Assembly: GCA_009801015.1 (NCBI GenBank)
Contig: VHZZ01001449.1
Location: forward strand, 44,977-79,179
Direction of reading: 5' to 3'
Length of the DNA stretch: 34,203 nucleotides
DNA from: Silene noctiflora
Taxonomy: Eukaryota; Streptophyta; Magnoliopsida; Caryophyllales; Caryophyllaceae
The first letter of the stretch is position 1. Every line of letters begins with the position of its first letter. A program made the position numbers and the translations under genes. This document shows, one piece after another, positions 10,725 to 21,212 of this stretch. The notes under the pieces are model-generated. The model was not told the DNA's origin. It was given only the letters and a program-made list of their open reading frames with translations, and made no database searches.

Positions 10725-11328
10725 TGTCGACCTTCAATCTAAAGCTTTTCGAAAAGAAATATCACAATTGGGAGAAATTCAACGATGCGGGAGTAATGCT
10801 AATGAAGGGGCGTGACCGAGCCGATATGATGTGATCGGGATTTTTGGGCTCCAGTTTTGGTTCAGCTTCAAGTTTGTCGATCTTAATTCTTAAATAATTG
10901 AAGCTCGAGTTTGCTTGAAAAATATTCGGGTATAGAATCAAGCTTAGTTTGTCCGAGTAATTATTTTCTTTTATTTTTTAAATATGTATTTTTTTTCTCG
11001 AGGTATATATGTTGTAGTATTTCGTGAGAGGAATAGAGGTGATTAAATGCGGGATTTGACTGGATATAAGTTGGGTCATGGTTAATTTTTGGATAAGCGG
11101 GTTTAACGGTATTGCAAGTGGGTTAAAACTATAGTTGTATTTTTGTAATTTTTTAAAATATTATATTTATTCCTAATTATTTTGCAGGTTGGATTGGATT
11201 CAATGAATATTGAATAGGAGTTATACGACCACCCACTAAAACTTTAATTCTTCAAGGGCAAAGGAGCAGTTGAGGTCATTGCAAAAGTTCACACATATAA
11301 AATAAAACATTGGGTTGACTAACAACAA
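10725..11328. other. Intergenic region: SDH7 promoter and tRNA upstream region
   Basis: SDH7 (-) and the tRNA gene (+) diverge from this 604 bp region. The SDH7 side begins with its probable 5' leader. The middle (about 10800-11200) has degenerate words such as TCGGG, GGGTCAT and GCGGGTT that resemble the GGGTC-rich repeats elsewhere in the window. ACATATAAAATAAA (about 11292-11305) is a TATA-like element upstream of the tRNA gene. No protein gene is seen. Confidence 0.6.
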
Positions 11329-11412
11329 GTCAGGATGGCCGAGTGGTCTAAGGCGCCAGACTCAAGTTCTGGTCTTCGAGAGAGGGCGTGGGTTCAAATC
11401 CCACTTCTGACA
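11329..11412 (+). tRNA. tRNA-Leu, anticodon CAA, intronless
   Basis: The 84-nt cloverleaf closes with acceptor arms GTCAGGA and TTCTGAC (one G-T pair), followed by discriminator A. The anticodon stem-loop is CCAGA-CTCAAGT-TCTGG, giving anticodon CAA, which reads UUG. The long variable arm and the A box TGGCCGAGTGG fit a class II leucine tRNA. The B box is GGTTCAAATCC. Plant features outside the gene are the CAA motif just upstream (AACAACAA, 11321-11328), a TATA-like element near 11295, and a T7 pol III terminator at 11413-11419. CCA is not encoded, as expected for a nuclear gene. Confidence 0.98.
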
Positions 11413-11419
11413 TTTTTTT
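11413..11419 (+). terminator. RNA polymerase III terminator (T7)
   Basis: Seven T residues follow directly after the discriminator base of tRNA-Leu, the usual pol III stop signal. Confidence 0.9.
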
Positions 11420-11868
11420 CCGCTCTATTTTTAACACCAACAACAGAACGAGCTGCTTTTTGCACGTTATTGCCAAAAAAAATGAGAAACAAGTACTCCA
11501 GCAACTTTGAGAAAACTAATACGCGAAGTTATATATGCAGTTCGTTGCAAACAAGATCTCTTATCCACCGCTTTACAGGCAGTCGAGACTCGAGCGCAAT
11601 CACATAACAGATATTGATCATAGATTCACAAGGCTCAGGCGTAGTAGAAATAGTTGGGCACCAAAAAAAAGGATTTTATTTTTAAACAAGTATCCTGTAT
11701 TACAGTAATTTGTAACTTGATCAAATTAACACTGATGTTTATACATGGTTTGAAAGATATTCACCTCTATAACGATACCTACTATATCGTATAGTGCCGC
11801 CCTTTAACTACATTCCTGACTATATTGCTTGAGATTTGTAGGAAGCAAAAACTTGGATCTATAACTAT
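11420..11868. other. Intergenic region between tRNA-Leu and the mannosidase 3' end
   Basis: This 449 bp stretch holds the 3' UTR of the mannosidase gene on the minus strand and otherwise AT-rich DNA. The open frame that runs through the tRNA (starting MAEWSKAPDSSSGLRERAW) is an artefact of tRNA sequence. No other feature is supported. Confidence 0.6.
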
Positions 11869-14800
11869 TCACACAAATAACCATACACCACAATAGCCAG
11901 CCATGCTGCACGATCTTAATCTGCATGATGTTGCATCAACTCCACAATCTTCATCACTAGAGCATCTGTGATCATTTCGAGCATCGGGGACATGGCACAC
12001 GCTTTCATGCACTTGATTGTTTTGTACGCCTGAGTTTGAAGTCGTTGCAGGACATATCTGGAGCGACATTGCACTTGCACGCCTCACCTGATTTATTCCC
12101 TGTTGTTTAAAGAAGGGTCAGATAAAATGCTCGATGATAATGCTTAATGTCTATCTTTGAACTTTTTGAGGCTAGCAATTCAAATGGTGAAATGGGTATT
12201 ACGGGTTAAACAAGTGAAGTCATATACCTGAATGAAAGTATAGTTGGACAGCATATAAGTTTCTGGAAGGCGGTCATGCCAGGAATTTAGCACAGGAAGT
12301 GGGTGACCTTCAGTTGTGAAGATGTAATTCTCACCACGTAGAAAGGAGTCATCGAAAAGAAGATACAGGTACTTGCATCTGCAGATAGCTCATGATAAAT
12401 TACATATTGTACCACGAAGATCACTATTCACATATTGTACCATGAACCAAAACATATAAAAAAAAACGTACGTTTCAGAGAGGAAAAAACTGTGCTGATG
12501 GTCTTCCAATACCATAGTTTTTACATCTCGAACGCTTGCAAAACCTCCTTCAACTTTAGTATACAAATTCAGCGACTTCACTATTGATTGACCCACTTGG
12601 AGGTACCATGGATCTGAACACAAAGCCCACATTCCATACAACAATGAGTGATTAAATCAGGAACTTCATGTAATAATGTTCATTCTATTAAGTTTGAGAA
12701 TTTTTTTTAATCTGTTACTTCACTGAATCACTTGTGAAGAGCATAGATTGTCGAGGAATACAGCGAAATCGTTTTAGAAAGTCGTGACACACTACACCTT
12801 GGGAAAAAAAAGCCTACATGGACTAATTTTTGTAAATAGTTTGGCAAAATGTCCATAACCCCATTTTGACAATTGTTTTATTTTAGTCAAGGCTGCACAA
12901 TCGAAAAACTAAACATGTAACTGGGAAAAGCGAATGCATGCCATCCCTTCCCATCTTCAACTGACCAGATAAATACTATCATGTAAAACTGAAGCCTTAA
13001 GATCTCTAGCCAACCTTTGGTTGCCTGATATAGGTAGAATGTAGATTCTGCCAATTCCGGGCGCAATGGATAATATTTTTCTGTTGGATGCATCATTTGG
13101 AGGTCAAGCAAATACCTGAAAACGATTTGAGTTGCTCGGTTATCAGTGAACATTATTATGTCAGAGGCTCCTAGTCATAGCCATTAACCTCAACAACAAA
13201 GTAAAGTGGAGTTCTCTGAAGCCTGAAGGCACAATACCTTTCTGGCAAAACTCCAAATGTCTCCCAAACCTTGAAAAACTCACGATGAGACGAGTTTGCT
13301 GCAGCAACATCTCCAACAAGAACCTATGTATTGTAGAAGAGATTATAAAAGACAGGTCAAGAAAGCTGTAGTCTCAAACAGGTAAAAAATTACAGATTAA
13401 AAATTTATTATGAAAATTGGACAAAATGCAAAGAAAATGTTCGTTGTGATGTCCGGAGACCCTGAGTTTTTATAGGTGGATCTGCCAGTGCCAAAAATGA
13501 GCATCAAGTCATCGTTTGAAACTTGCCTGTAACCCAGGCCAAAATGCTTGGAGGCTTGTAAGTTGCCAGTACGTTGCATGTCCCGTTCTCATATCAGCTT
13601 CATGATACCTACTCAAGCAGATAAATTCAAGCATCAATGATCGCTTAGTGAGTTTGTTCTTCCATGCCATGACTTTAACAGGAATACAGATTGTATTACC
13701 ATGCACCGTGTCTGAAATATTTCTGTACAGCAACATATGCAGAGTGAAACATCCTCCAATACTCTTCCTTTCCAAAAAGAATATAGGCTTTCGCTAAATA
13801 TTCATAGAATGAATCAACTCCTACACAAGACCGGAAATTTAGCAATGAGAAAACCAACTGATATTTGCCTTAGATCCTAACAGCAAAGTTAACTAGACAT
13901 GGTTAGAGTATCCGACACAGGTGTGTTCAAGTATCAGACTGGGGGTATTTTATGGAGAAAATATCATACTTTTTAGTTTAAATGTCCAAGTGTCAAAACC
14001 GTGTTGCAGTGTCACGTTTTACGAGGTTATATGAGGAGTCGGAGTATCATCCTGATAGTGATGTAAATTGGCAACCTACCAGCACCTATCCCAGCAGAAT
14101 ATTCTATCCACTCGCCAGTTGCCACATCCAGGGTGGTTCCCATCAAATTCAAGGAGCTTCTCATGCTCCATAGCTTTCGCAGTGCACGTAATGCAGCATC
14201 TTCATAACGTGGATCACCCGTCAATCTTGATAACGATCCCATTTCAAGTATCAGGGATCCTGACATGAGAGCACTATAATAAGGAAAAATTATCAATGAA
14301 TCCATGAAATTCCCCATAACTGCATGGTACAAATAAGCTCCTTACCACAACAAGATGTGCTTGTTTCAGTTGTCTCGCTCTCCATCACTCCGTGCTGTCA
14401 CAGAAATTAGAATTAACCATGAGTCGTGACGTTTAGGTCCTACTTGCAACAAAAGCCATCAACTTTCGTATTCCTTAAGATTATAAGAAATTGGAGCATG
14501 ACAGTAGCCCACATCAGATAGAACTCTAACTATAGCCATATCCATCACAGGGAAAAAAAAAACATGGGATTCATCAAACAAAAAACGTATTATTTTTAGG
14601 AAATATAGTAGAAGGAAGAGGCAAATCCAAAAAAGCCAAACATTGTCTACAACAGAACAATCAACAATGAGTAGTTCAACGGACTAACGAAGTACTTATT
14701 TGTCAACTACAGAAAATCCAGCGGACCAAACACGGGAAAGTAGTGAAAGAGACAATAAGGTAAAGGCAGATACTCTCTTCCAAGTCAGGCAAATACACAA

Positions 14801-17232
14801 ACTCACAAAGACACCTTTCTAATGCTACACCGAGTATACCCTATACTTAAAATACTATATTACCTTTAGATTGATCCATGCATAAGGTAATCCTGTTGGA
14901 GTGCTGAATGCAGGCAAAAAGCGTTTCCCCAAGTCTTCAGCAAGATTAAGCAACTCATTCTTGTAATTTCCTTGAGTGAACCTGTTTCTAGAATCAGTTG
15001 CAAGCATATGAGCAGAAACAAGCCCACCAAGAACTCTTATGTTGCACTACAGAATGTCATCAAGAGAAGAATAATCAATAACATTTACATGCACACCGAT
15101 CCAAAAAGCCTAAGACTGCACTAGTAGTTACGTCCAAGACTCTACGGTAATAACTTAATAGACACGTTGATAAAGTAATGTGATTTTACGGAATGTCTCA
15201 CATGCAGACTCAATTACTTCATTCATTTTGGTCTAAAGAGAGCCACAACGGCAGTTTTGATGCTGATGGACTGATGGTTTTCAAACCCTAGTCATGTTTT
15301 AGCACCCAACGTCTACTCTACTAATTCATTCTTACAGTACGGGAACTAGAGCGACTAAGGTGTTGAGACTTGAGATAGTGGTTAAAACAAAGATACTAAA
15401 TCCATTAAGTAGGTAACAGAAAAGTATCCTGAGTCATTTGTACCGAATGTAAAAACCTTCACATTTCCTTGTTGAGTAAAAAGAGAGTGTGATTAACAAA
15501 GGGCAGCAACTTTCGACCCACAAAGAGTTTACTGACTACACTCACAGGGTATGAAGACTACACTCACAGGGTATGAAGAAACCACTCTTTTAAAAATCGC
15601 ATCTGTTTATAAAGCACCAAATAGCATGAGAAACATACCTCAAACAAATTCACCCTTGCATCCACATCAAAGTTTAGATTTTTAGAAAGCCATCCCACTG
15701 CCTTTTCAAACTCTGTATTGTTACCCATAATGACAAGACTGAAACACAACATGACACTCAGTAAAAAAGCAAAGATTTTGCTTGGGGAAAACAGATGCAT
15801 AAACTACATGTACCTGGATAATGACTCGATAAGTGTAAGGGCAGAACCATTGTAGTTTTGAGGCAAATTCTGCAACTGAAAAAGCAGATCAACAGTCAAC
15901 CATGTGCAAGGAATTAAGGAAATAACAGATAGCTAATTTTTAATCTTTACAGAAATCTTACCCTAAGATTGCCCAACTCACTAAGGGAGTCGGTGAAAGT
16001 TTTTGTGAGAGGCTTCAGCTCATCATGCTGCAAGAAATTCAGATTAGAGCACATCACTAAAATCAACTCTGTTAAGAAAGGTAATATTTACAGAAATAAC
16101 TTGAATGAACTTGACAAACCGGAAATGCATATTTCATGTAGTTGTCATACGCGTGATAGAACCTGAAAGATAAAAGAATATAAAATGTGAAATCATCTCG
16201 TAAGCTCGAAATGGCAAGAACATGTGGAAGTTAAACATAGGTGTTACCTAAAGCATGTTGAAACAAAATTGAAGAAGTTATTGCCAAAATGGTATTTAGA
16301 ATACGCGGAGTACAAGATTAAAAGCTCATTTTGACTGTTGACACCAAATTCCAACTGTGACAACAGAAAAGCAAGTGTTTCAGGCGATTATGCAATCTAC
16401 AAGAACACTATTCAGATTAAACCAAGGTCAGCCCACAGCAAAATGCGCGCAAACTCCAACACTTCAACTTAATGAAATGGGCCAATGCATATACCATTGA
16501 AAATTATGCACACAAACTGAAACACCCTTCAATTGTTATAGAATAATCACGAACAAAACTCGACCAGAAATACAATCAATGTTAAAACTTGAAAGAGGCT
16601 TGCATATGGCAGACTTACAAGACTATTAGCTCATTTCTCCAACAAATTTCGATTGCAACAAAAGAAAGGCAAGTCTTTCAAGCAACGCATACTAACTACA
16701 AGTCTACAAGGACTACAGGAAATGCATTCAGATTGGCACCACTAAGTTAAATGTATAAGTCTATGATTGATCATAAAATGACAAACCATTGCCAATTTCT
16801 ATAAGTTCAAATTTGATCATCAAATGTCAGCAAATTACAAACATACCAAGCTCAAGTTCACGACAATTAAGCATAAGAGCGCAAACATTTCAATTTAATA
16901 TACACCCTCCATCCCGTCCCAGTCAATTGTTTACCTTTTCTTTGTCAGCGGTTTATTTTAATCCATGGTAAACAAATAAACGAGACTAAGTACAAAAAAG
17001 AAAACTAAAACACCCATCAATTGCTACGCAATTACCAAAAAAAAAAACAACTAAAAAGTACAAAAAAGATAGAAACTTTGAAGAAAACTCACATATGTCG
17101 AACTTTCTCTTTCATGAGCAACTTTTTGTTAGCAACAAAGAAATCAGTCTCAGAAGAAGAAATCCTGAAAAGGGCAGCTGAAAACATGAAAATTATGAGA
17201 ACCCATGTTCTCAAATGCAGAAATAATAACAT
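11869..17232 (-). CDS. MNS5: EDEM-like alpha-1,2-mannosidase, GH47 family, MNS5-type (15 exons)
   Basis: Exons in transcription order: 17093-17232, 16120-16162, 15962-16027, 15814-15875, 15639-15738, 14864-15046, 14346-14394, 14080-14259, 13700-13820, 13527-13608, 13238-13323, 13015-13115, 12472-12613, 12228-12378, 11869-12099. All junctions keep frame; the product is 578 aa, about the length of Arabidopsis MNS5. An N-terminal signal anchor or signal peptide (residues 3-23) precedes VRHMFYHAYDNYMKYAFP. GH47/EDEM landmarks are PYAWINLKHGVMESETTETS, EYSAGIGAGVDSFYEYLAKA, RPELAESTFYLYQATKDPWY and YIFTTEGHPLP (about 470-480). A Cys-rich tail with CHVPDA and CSMAGYCGVWLF ends the protein. The family trims mannose from misfolded glycoproteins in the ER to mark them for degradation. 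Possible N-glycosylation sites include NNT, NSS and NYT. Intron 10 has a GC donor. MNS4 is the alternative paralogue, but length favours MNS5. Confidence 0.93.
13324..13526 (-). other. GC-AG intron of the mannosidase gene
   Basis: On the minus strand the exon ends GGGTTACAG and is followed by GCAAGT, an ideal GC donor. The acceptor CATAG is followed by GTTCTTGTTGG. The joined reading PGLQ-VLVGDV is the conserved EDEM sequence, and using the nearby GT (4 nt further) would break the frame. Confidence 0.86.
13905..14050. repeat. Degenerate repeat with TCCGACAC/GTGTCGGA-like words in a mannosidase intron
   Basis: The intron between exons 8 and 9 contains GTATCCGACACAGGTGT, AAGTATCAGAC, AAGTGTCAAA and GAGTCGGAGTATC. 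A similar patch occurs at 3805-3865 in the kinase leader intron (CCGACACTCGTCAGGTGTC, GAGAGTCGGGGTAACAC). They look like copies of one dispersed repeat. The exact ends are unclear. Confidence 0.45.
15534..15577. repeat. 22-bp tandem duplication in a mannosidase intron
   Basis: GACTACACTCACAGGGTATG plus AA occurs twice in perfect tandem (15534-15555, 15556-15577) in the intron after exon 5. It is a recent non-coding duplication. Confidence 0.9.
16903..16990. mobile_element. Short Stowaway-like MITE remnant in mannosidase intron 1
   Basis: CACCCTCCATCCCGTCCCAG at the left and, in reverse complement, a weaker CTTAGTCTCGTTTATTTG end at the right both run into TTGTTTACC. TA dinucleotides flank it (16901-16902, 16991-16992). 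At 88 bp it is short, and the right terminus has lost several bases. Confidence 0.55.
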
Positions 17233-18076
17233 GATTAATTGATTGTAACCCAATTTGCTCAAATTGATGGTAGAAAGAATAAAATTTGGTTATGAAATTG
17301 TAAGAAATTGTGATGAAAGAGGGATAAACAAGGTTTATGAATGTTGGATTGAATACAAGATTAGATCGAAGGACAGCATTTATCAAAAGAGAATTGGGAG
17401 ATTGAGTAGATTGTGATTGTCTCATTAACATAAAATTTGTGCAAGAGAAGATGTTTGTCTCTCAAATTTTAACTTGCTTTTTCTTACACCAGCTCACCAG
17501 ACTAATGTAAAAATGATACGATGTCAATTGTCAACCACCAATGAAAGTTATCTAAATTGCCATGTCGACTCTTTTCTTTGTCACTTAAAAAAGTACTAAT
17601 TTATGTAAAGACCGTCTTATATAAATAATAATTTTGAAAAGTTGAGAGTGTAACAATTTTGTAAAAGGTGGCATGGCAACATGGTCTCGATGTCTTCGTG
17701 ATGTGATGAATGGAGCACTAGTGAGGAGCCTTCGGCTTCTTGCCACCAAGAGTTCGGATATATCATCGGTATCCATGAGAACATGACACAATAAAGGGAC
17801 CTGTTATAGGAGGAAAGATGGCGTGTTTGATTCCATCATCTATTATATCATTGGCTTGGTTGACCGGCACCAAGAACTCCTTGCCATTCTTTTGCGATTT
17901 GCTTGTGTTGAAGAATACCATATCGTCTCCAAAAATTATAAAGATATATAAATGATTTTTAAAAAAAAAATATAAAAAGAAAAAGGAAAAATGTAGTAAA
18001 GCAACCGGTAGTGTAGACTATACTATGGAGTTGTGGACGTGTGGTTAAACCAAATATTCCCCTACAAAAAAAAGGC

Positions 18077-18078
<2 letters not shown>

Positions 18079-18115
<37 letters not shown>
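18079..18115. repeat. Poly(A) homopolymer
   Basis: A run of about 37 A follows GGCGC at 18074-18078. No short interspersed element could be delimited upstream of it, so it is listed as a simple repeat only. Confidence 0.9.
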
Positions 18116-18120
<5 letters not shown>

Positions 18121-18175
18121 TAAGTGTTTCTACGAAATCAAAACCACTGAAGTATCAAACCAACATCATTGTAAC

Positions 18176-18480
18176 TAGACTTGGTAAATGGGTTAATTAG
18201 GTCGGCTTCAAGTCGGGTCAGGTGAGGTCGAATCAATTTTTGGTTGGTAGACTTCGGGTCAGACCGGTCATTTCAGGTTCTGGTTATTTTCTAGGCAACT
18301 AAAATTATTTATTGATAATAATCAGTGGCAACAATAAACACTAAGATCGGGTTGTATCGAGACGGGTCAATTCGAGCTTTGAATTCGTTTGTCGGGTCAG
18401 ATACTGGTCAGAATATTCGAGTCGGGTACTGATCAAATTATTTGGGTCGGGTCATTTGAATCGGGCCAAATTTACAATAT
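18176..18480. repeat. GGGTC-rich dispersed repeat, copy 1
   Basis: The stretch starts near CTAGACTTGGTAAATGGGTT and ends near GGGCCAAATTTACAATATCT. It is full of TCGGGTCAG, GGTCAGA and GACGGGTCAA words. It resembles 33145-33395 in the same orientation, with similar flanking words (TAGATTTGACAAATGG at the start, GGGTTGGGCCAATCGAATCGG at the end). The family is not identified. Confidence 0.6.
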
Positions 18481-18779
18481 CTAATTATACGAGAAACATA
18501 ACCTAATCAGAGTCTCCCAAAGTCAATTAAACCAAAACAAAGTTCAATGTCCCTATTCTCTATAGATATCAAAATTCTTATTTAAAATGCCATTGTCCGT
18601 TTTAAATTTAAGAAAAGTCAAATATTATAAATGAAAAAAAAATACCAATGTATATGAAATAATAAAATGTTTGTCCTATGTATATAAATAGGTGTATCAT
18701 TTTAATCTTAAGGCGGATATCTCGTCTTATTAAGAAAGACTAAGGCCCTGTTCTTTTGAACTTAATTTCAGTTCTTATA

Positions 18780-18830
18780 AGTTCAGTTCAGTTCAGTTCA
18801 GCTCTATTAAGTTCAGTTCAGTTCAGTTCA
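18780..18830. repeat. GTTCA higher-order minisatellite, left of gap
   Basis: A pentamer GTTCA repeat is organised into 30-bp units by a GCTCTATTAA spacer. It continues on the other side of the gap (19741-19813) with a GCTCCAATAA variant spacer. Confidence 0.92.
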
Positions 18831-19740
18831 NNNNNNNNNNNNNNNNNNNNNNNNNNNNNNNNNNNNNNNNNNNNNNNNNNNNNNNNNNNNNNNNNNNNNN
18901 NNNNNNNNNNNNNNNNNNNNNNNNNNNNNNNNNNNNNNNNNNNNNNNNNNNNNNNNNNNNNNNNNNNNNNNNNNNNNNNNNNNNNNNNNNNNNNNNNNNN
19001 NNNNNNNNNNNNNNNNNNNNNNNNNNNNNNNNNNNNNNNNNNNNNNNNNNNNNNNNNNNNNNNNNNNNNNNNNNNNNNNNNNNNNNNNNNNNNNNNNNNN
19101 NNNNNNNNNNNNNNNNNNNNNNNNNNNNNNNNNNNNNNNNNNNNNNNNNNNNNNNNNNNNNNNNNNNNNNNNNNNNNNNNNNNNNNNNNNNNNNNNNNNN
19201 NNNNNNNNNNNNNNNNNNNNNNNNNNNNNNNNNNNNNNNNNNNNNNNNNNNNNNNNNNNNNNNNNNNNNNNNNNNNNNNNNNNNNNNNNNNNNNNNNNNN
19301 NNNNNNNNNNNNNNNNNNNNNNNNNNNNNNNNNNNNNNNNNNNNNNNNNNNNNNNNNNNNNNNNNNNNNNNNNNNNNNNNNNNNNNNNNNNNNNNNNNNN
19401 NNNNNNNNNNNNNNNNNNNNNNNNNNNNNNNNNNNNNNNNNNNNNNNNNNNNNNNNNNNNNNNNNNNNNNNNNNNNNNNNNNNNNNNNNNNNNNNNNNNN
19501 NNNNNNNNNNNNNNNNNNNNNNNNNNNNNNNNNNNNNNNNNNNNNNNNNNNNNNNNNNNNNNNNNNNNNNNNNNNNNNNNNNNNNNNNNNNNNNNNNNNN
19601 NNNNNNNNNNNNNNNNNNNNNNNNNNNNNNNNNNNNNNNNNNNNNNNNNNNNNNNNNNNNNNNNNNNNNNNNNNNNNNNNNNNNNNNNNNNNNNNNNNNN
19701 NNNNNNNNNNNNNNNNNNNNNNNNNNNNNNNNNNNNNNNN
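18831..19740. other. Assembly gap (910 N)
   Basis: Unsequenced bases inside the GTTCA array. The open frames that pass through it on both strands are artefacts: the pentamer lacks stops, and N cannot be translated. Confidence 0.99.
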
Positions 19741-19813
19741 CCATTAAGTTCAGTTCAGTTCAGTTCAGCTCCAATAAGTTCAGTTCAGTTCAGTTCAGTT
19801 CAGTTCAGTTCAG
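19741..19813. repeat. GTTCA higher-order minisatellite, right of gap
   Basis: This continues the array with (GTTCA)4 plus GCTCCAATAA, then at least seven further GTTCA pentamers before the CAGACAATTTCAG terminal part of the host element. Confidence 0.92.
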
Positions 19814-19881
19814 ACAATTTCAGTCCAAAAGAACAAAGCCTAAGAGTCTAAGACCTCGTTCTTTTGGACCGAAATTGTCTG
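19811..19881. repeat. 24-bp inverted repeat across the PIF-like element's right end
   Basis: CAGACAATTTCAGTCCAAAA plus GAAC (19811-19834) faces its reverse complement at 19858-19881 with a single mismatch and a 23-base loop. The second arm lies outside the mapped element. It therefore represents a second terminus of the same family in head-to-head position. Confidence 0.85.
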
Positions 19882-19970
19882 AACCGAACATTAAAAAATG
19901 AAGGGTAAATTTTGAACTTTGAGAATCATGGACTATGCCAAGAGGAGTAGCATTGTGTGAGAGAATATGA

Positions 19971-20346
19971 GGGCGATGTTTGGTACTCAAGAGATTAATA
20001 TTAGTAGAAGTAGATTGGTAAAACAGATTATAAATGACAGATTTGGTTGACAATTTGAGTAGTATATTTCAATTCGCACATTCAATAGAAGTGTTTGGTA
20101 ATTAACGGGTTTAGGTTAATAGATTGTTGTCTTCATGCGCAAATGATTGACAGAATCATTTTTCACAATCTACTAAGGTGAATATGCTGGGGTGAGTAGC
20201 ATATTGAGAAAAGTAGATTGAACTCCAATCTACTGTTTCAATATATCACATACCAAGCACTCAAATTAGTAGATTGGTAAGTAAAAAACGCTAAAAGCCT
20301 TGAATATGCCGAAAATTTACCGCTCTACCGTTTACCAAACACCCCC
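19971..20346. mobile_element. MITE-like element with GTGTTTGGTA termini
   Basis: The left end GGGCGATGTTTGGTA corresponds to the reverse-complemented right end GGGGGTGTTTGGTAAAC. Internal AGTAGATTGG or CAATCTACT words recur on both strands, as expected of a folded MITE. No clean target duplication was found, so the superfamily is left open. Confidence 0.6.
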
Positions 20347-20383
20347 GATATCTTATAAGATGAAGAAAGTAATAAAAGTAATA

Positions 20384-20555
20384 CTACTTCATCCGTCCCG
20401 GTCATTTGTTTGTCTTTCTATTCTGGAAAAGCGTTTGGTGGGTAATTGAATCCTTCACACCAAATTTTGTCCACTCATCATCTAATATTTGACACCCTCC
20501 TCTTTCCTTGGTCTTTGTGCCAAATCAAAGGCAAACAATGACCTGACGAAGGGAG
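20384..20555. mobile_element. Stowaway-like MITE
   Basis: The left end CTACTTCATCCGTCCCGGTC and the reverse-complemented right end CTCCCTTCGTCAGGTCATTG are degenerate versions of the Stowaway terminus. TA flanks both sides (20382-20383, 20556-20557). It is 172 bp and non-coding. Confidence 0.8.
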
Positions 20556-20699
20556 TATAAGATTAGGAAATAATATTATATTTAATGGATTTAGTTTCCT
20601 AATTACAGGGAGTTGCCGAATTAATTTTTAGGGCGTAACAAGATTAGATCCGAACCGAAACATACTCTACATAAACATATAACCCTCTGAACCGAAACC

Positions 20700-21212
20700 T
20701 AGGGCTTAGCAAGTCCATGTCCGACTGGAAAAATGGACCGGACTGGATCATTTGGTCTGGACCGAACCCAGACCGAATTCATTTAGGTCCGATCCTCAGT
20801 CCACATTTTTTGAAGTTTCGGTTTTCGGTCCGGTTCGCTCCAAGACCGGTTAATTTCGGTTCGGAGGATGGACCGAAATATAAGTGTTTTGCGACTAATT
20901 TTCATAAATTTATAAAGTAATCAAGTATTTTATCGTCAAAACAATTTTATACAGTTAATATGATGGTTATTTATGCTAAAAATACTATAATCAATTAGTT
21001 TATTTAACTTAATAAAACTAAATTTGAATTATCGTATACTTAAACTTAAAAAATCATACATTTCGGTCCATTTAGGTCAAATACCTGACCGGATCGGAGC
21101 GAAAATTACGGGTTCGGTCCAATTCAAGACCGAATTGTTTAGACGGTTCGGTCGACCAATTTATTTTTTTCGGTCTTCGATCCGGTCGGATTTTGGACCG
21201 ATGCCCACTCTA
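20700..21212. mobile_element. Non-autonomous hAT element with 8-bp target duplication
   Basis: CCGAAACC directly precedes (20692-20699) and directly follows (21213-21220) the element, a perfect 8-bp target duplication of hAT size. The ends TAGGGCTTAGCAAGTCC and, in reverse complement, TAGAGTGGGCATCGGTCC begin with the TAG-type hAT terminus and are otherwise diverged. The 513 bp interior is rich in CGGTCC/GGACCG words and AT-rich in the centre, with no transposase. It ends 141 bp before the ProRS start codon. Confidence 0.85.

Larger units (their letters stand above)
18744..19840. mobile_element. PIF/Harbinger-like MITE carrying a GTTCA minisatellite (contains gap)
   Basis: The left end GGCCCTGTTCTTTTGAAC matches the reverse-complemented right end GGCTTTGTTCTTTTGGAC. 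TAA trinucleotides flank both ends (18741-18743, 19841-19843), the target duplication expected of PIF/Harbinger elements. The interior is an array of (GTTCA)4 + GCTC(T/C)A(T/A)TAA units of 30 bp, interrupted by a 910-base run of N. True length is unknown because of the gap. No transposase frame is visible. Confidence 0.75.

Noticed and set aside
11335-11607. 90-codon plus-strand frame starting MAEWSKAPDSSSGLRERAW
   Set aside because: It reads through the tRNA-Leu gene; such peptides are a known artefact of translating plant tRNA-Leu sequence.
12085-12099. CAG|GTGAGG inside the last mannosidase exon as a splice donor
   Set aside because: Continuing the frame gives a Cys-rich tail ending CSMAGYCGVWLFV that fits the family; splicing here would need an unseen extra exon.
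12390-12644. Possible separate small genes on the minus strand at 12390-15800
   Set aside because: These frames are individual exons of the single GH47 gene plus flanking intron sequence.
18756-19901. Long open frames on both strands across the gap
   Set aside because: They are made of GTTCA repeats and N; the pentamer repeat simply lacks stop codons.
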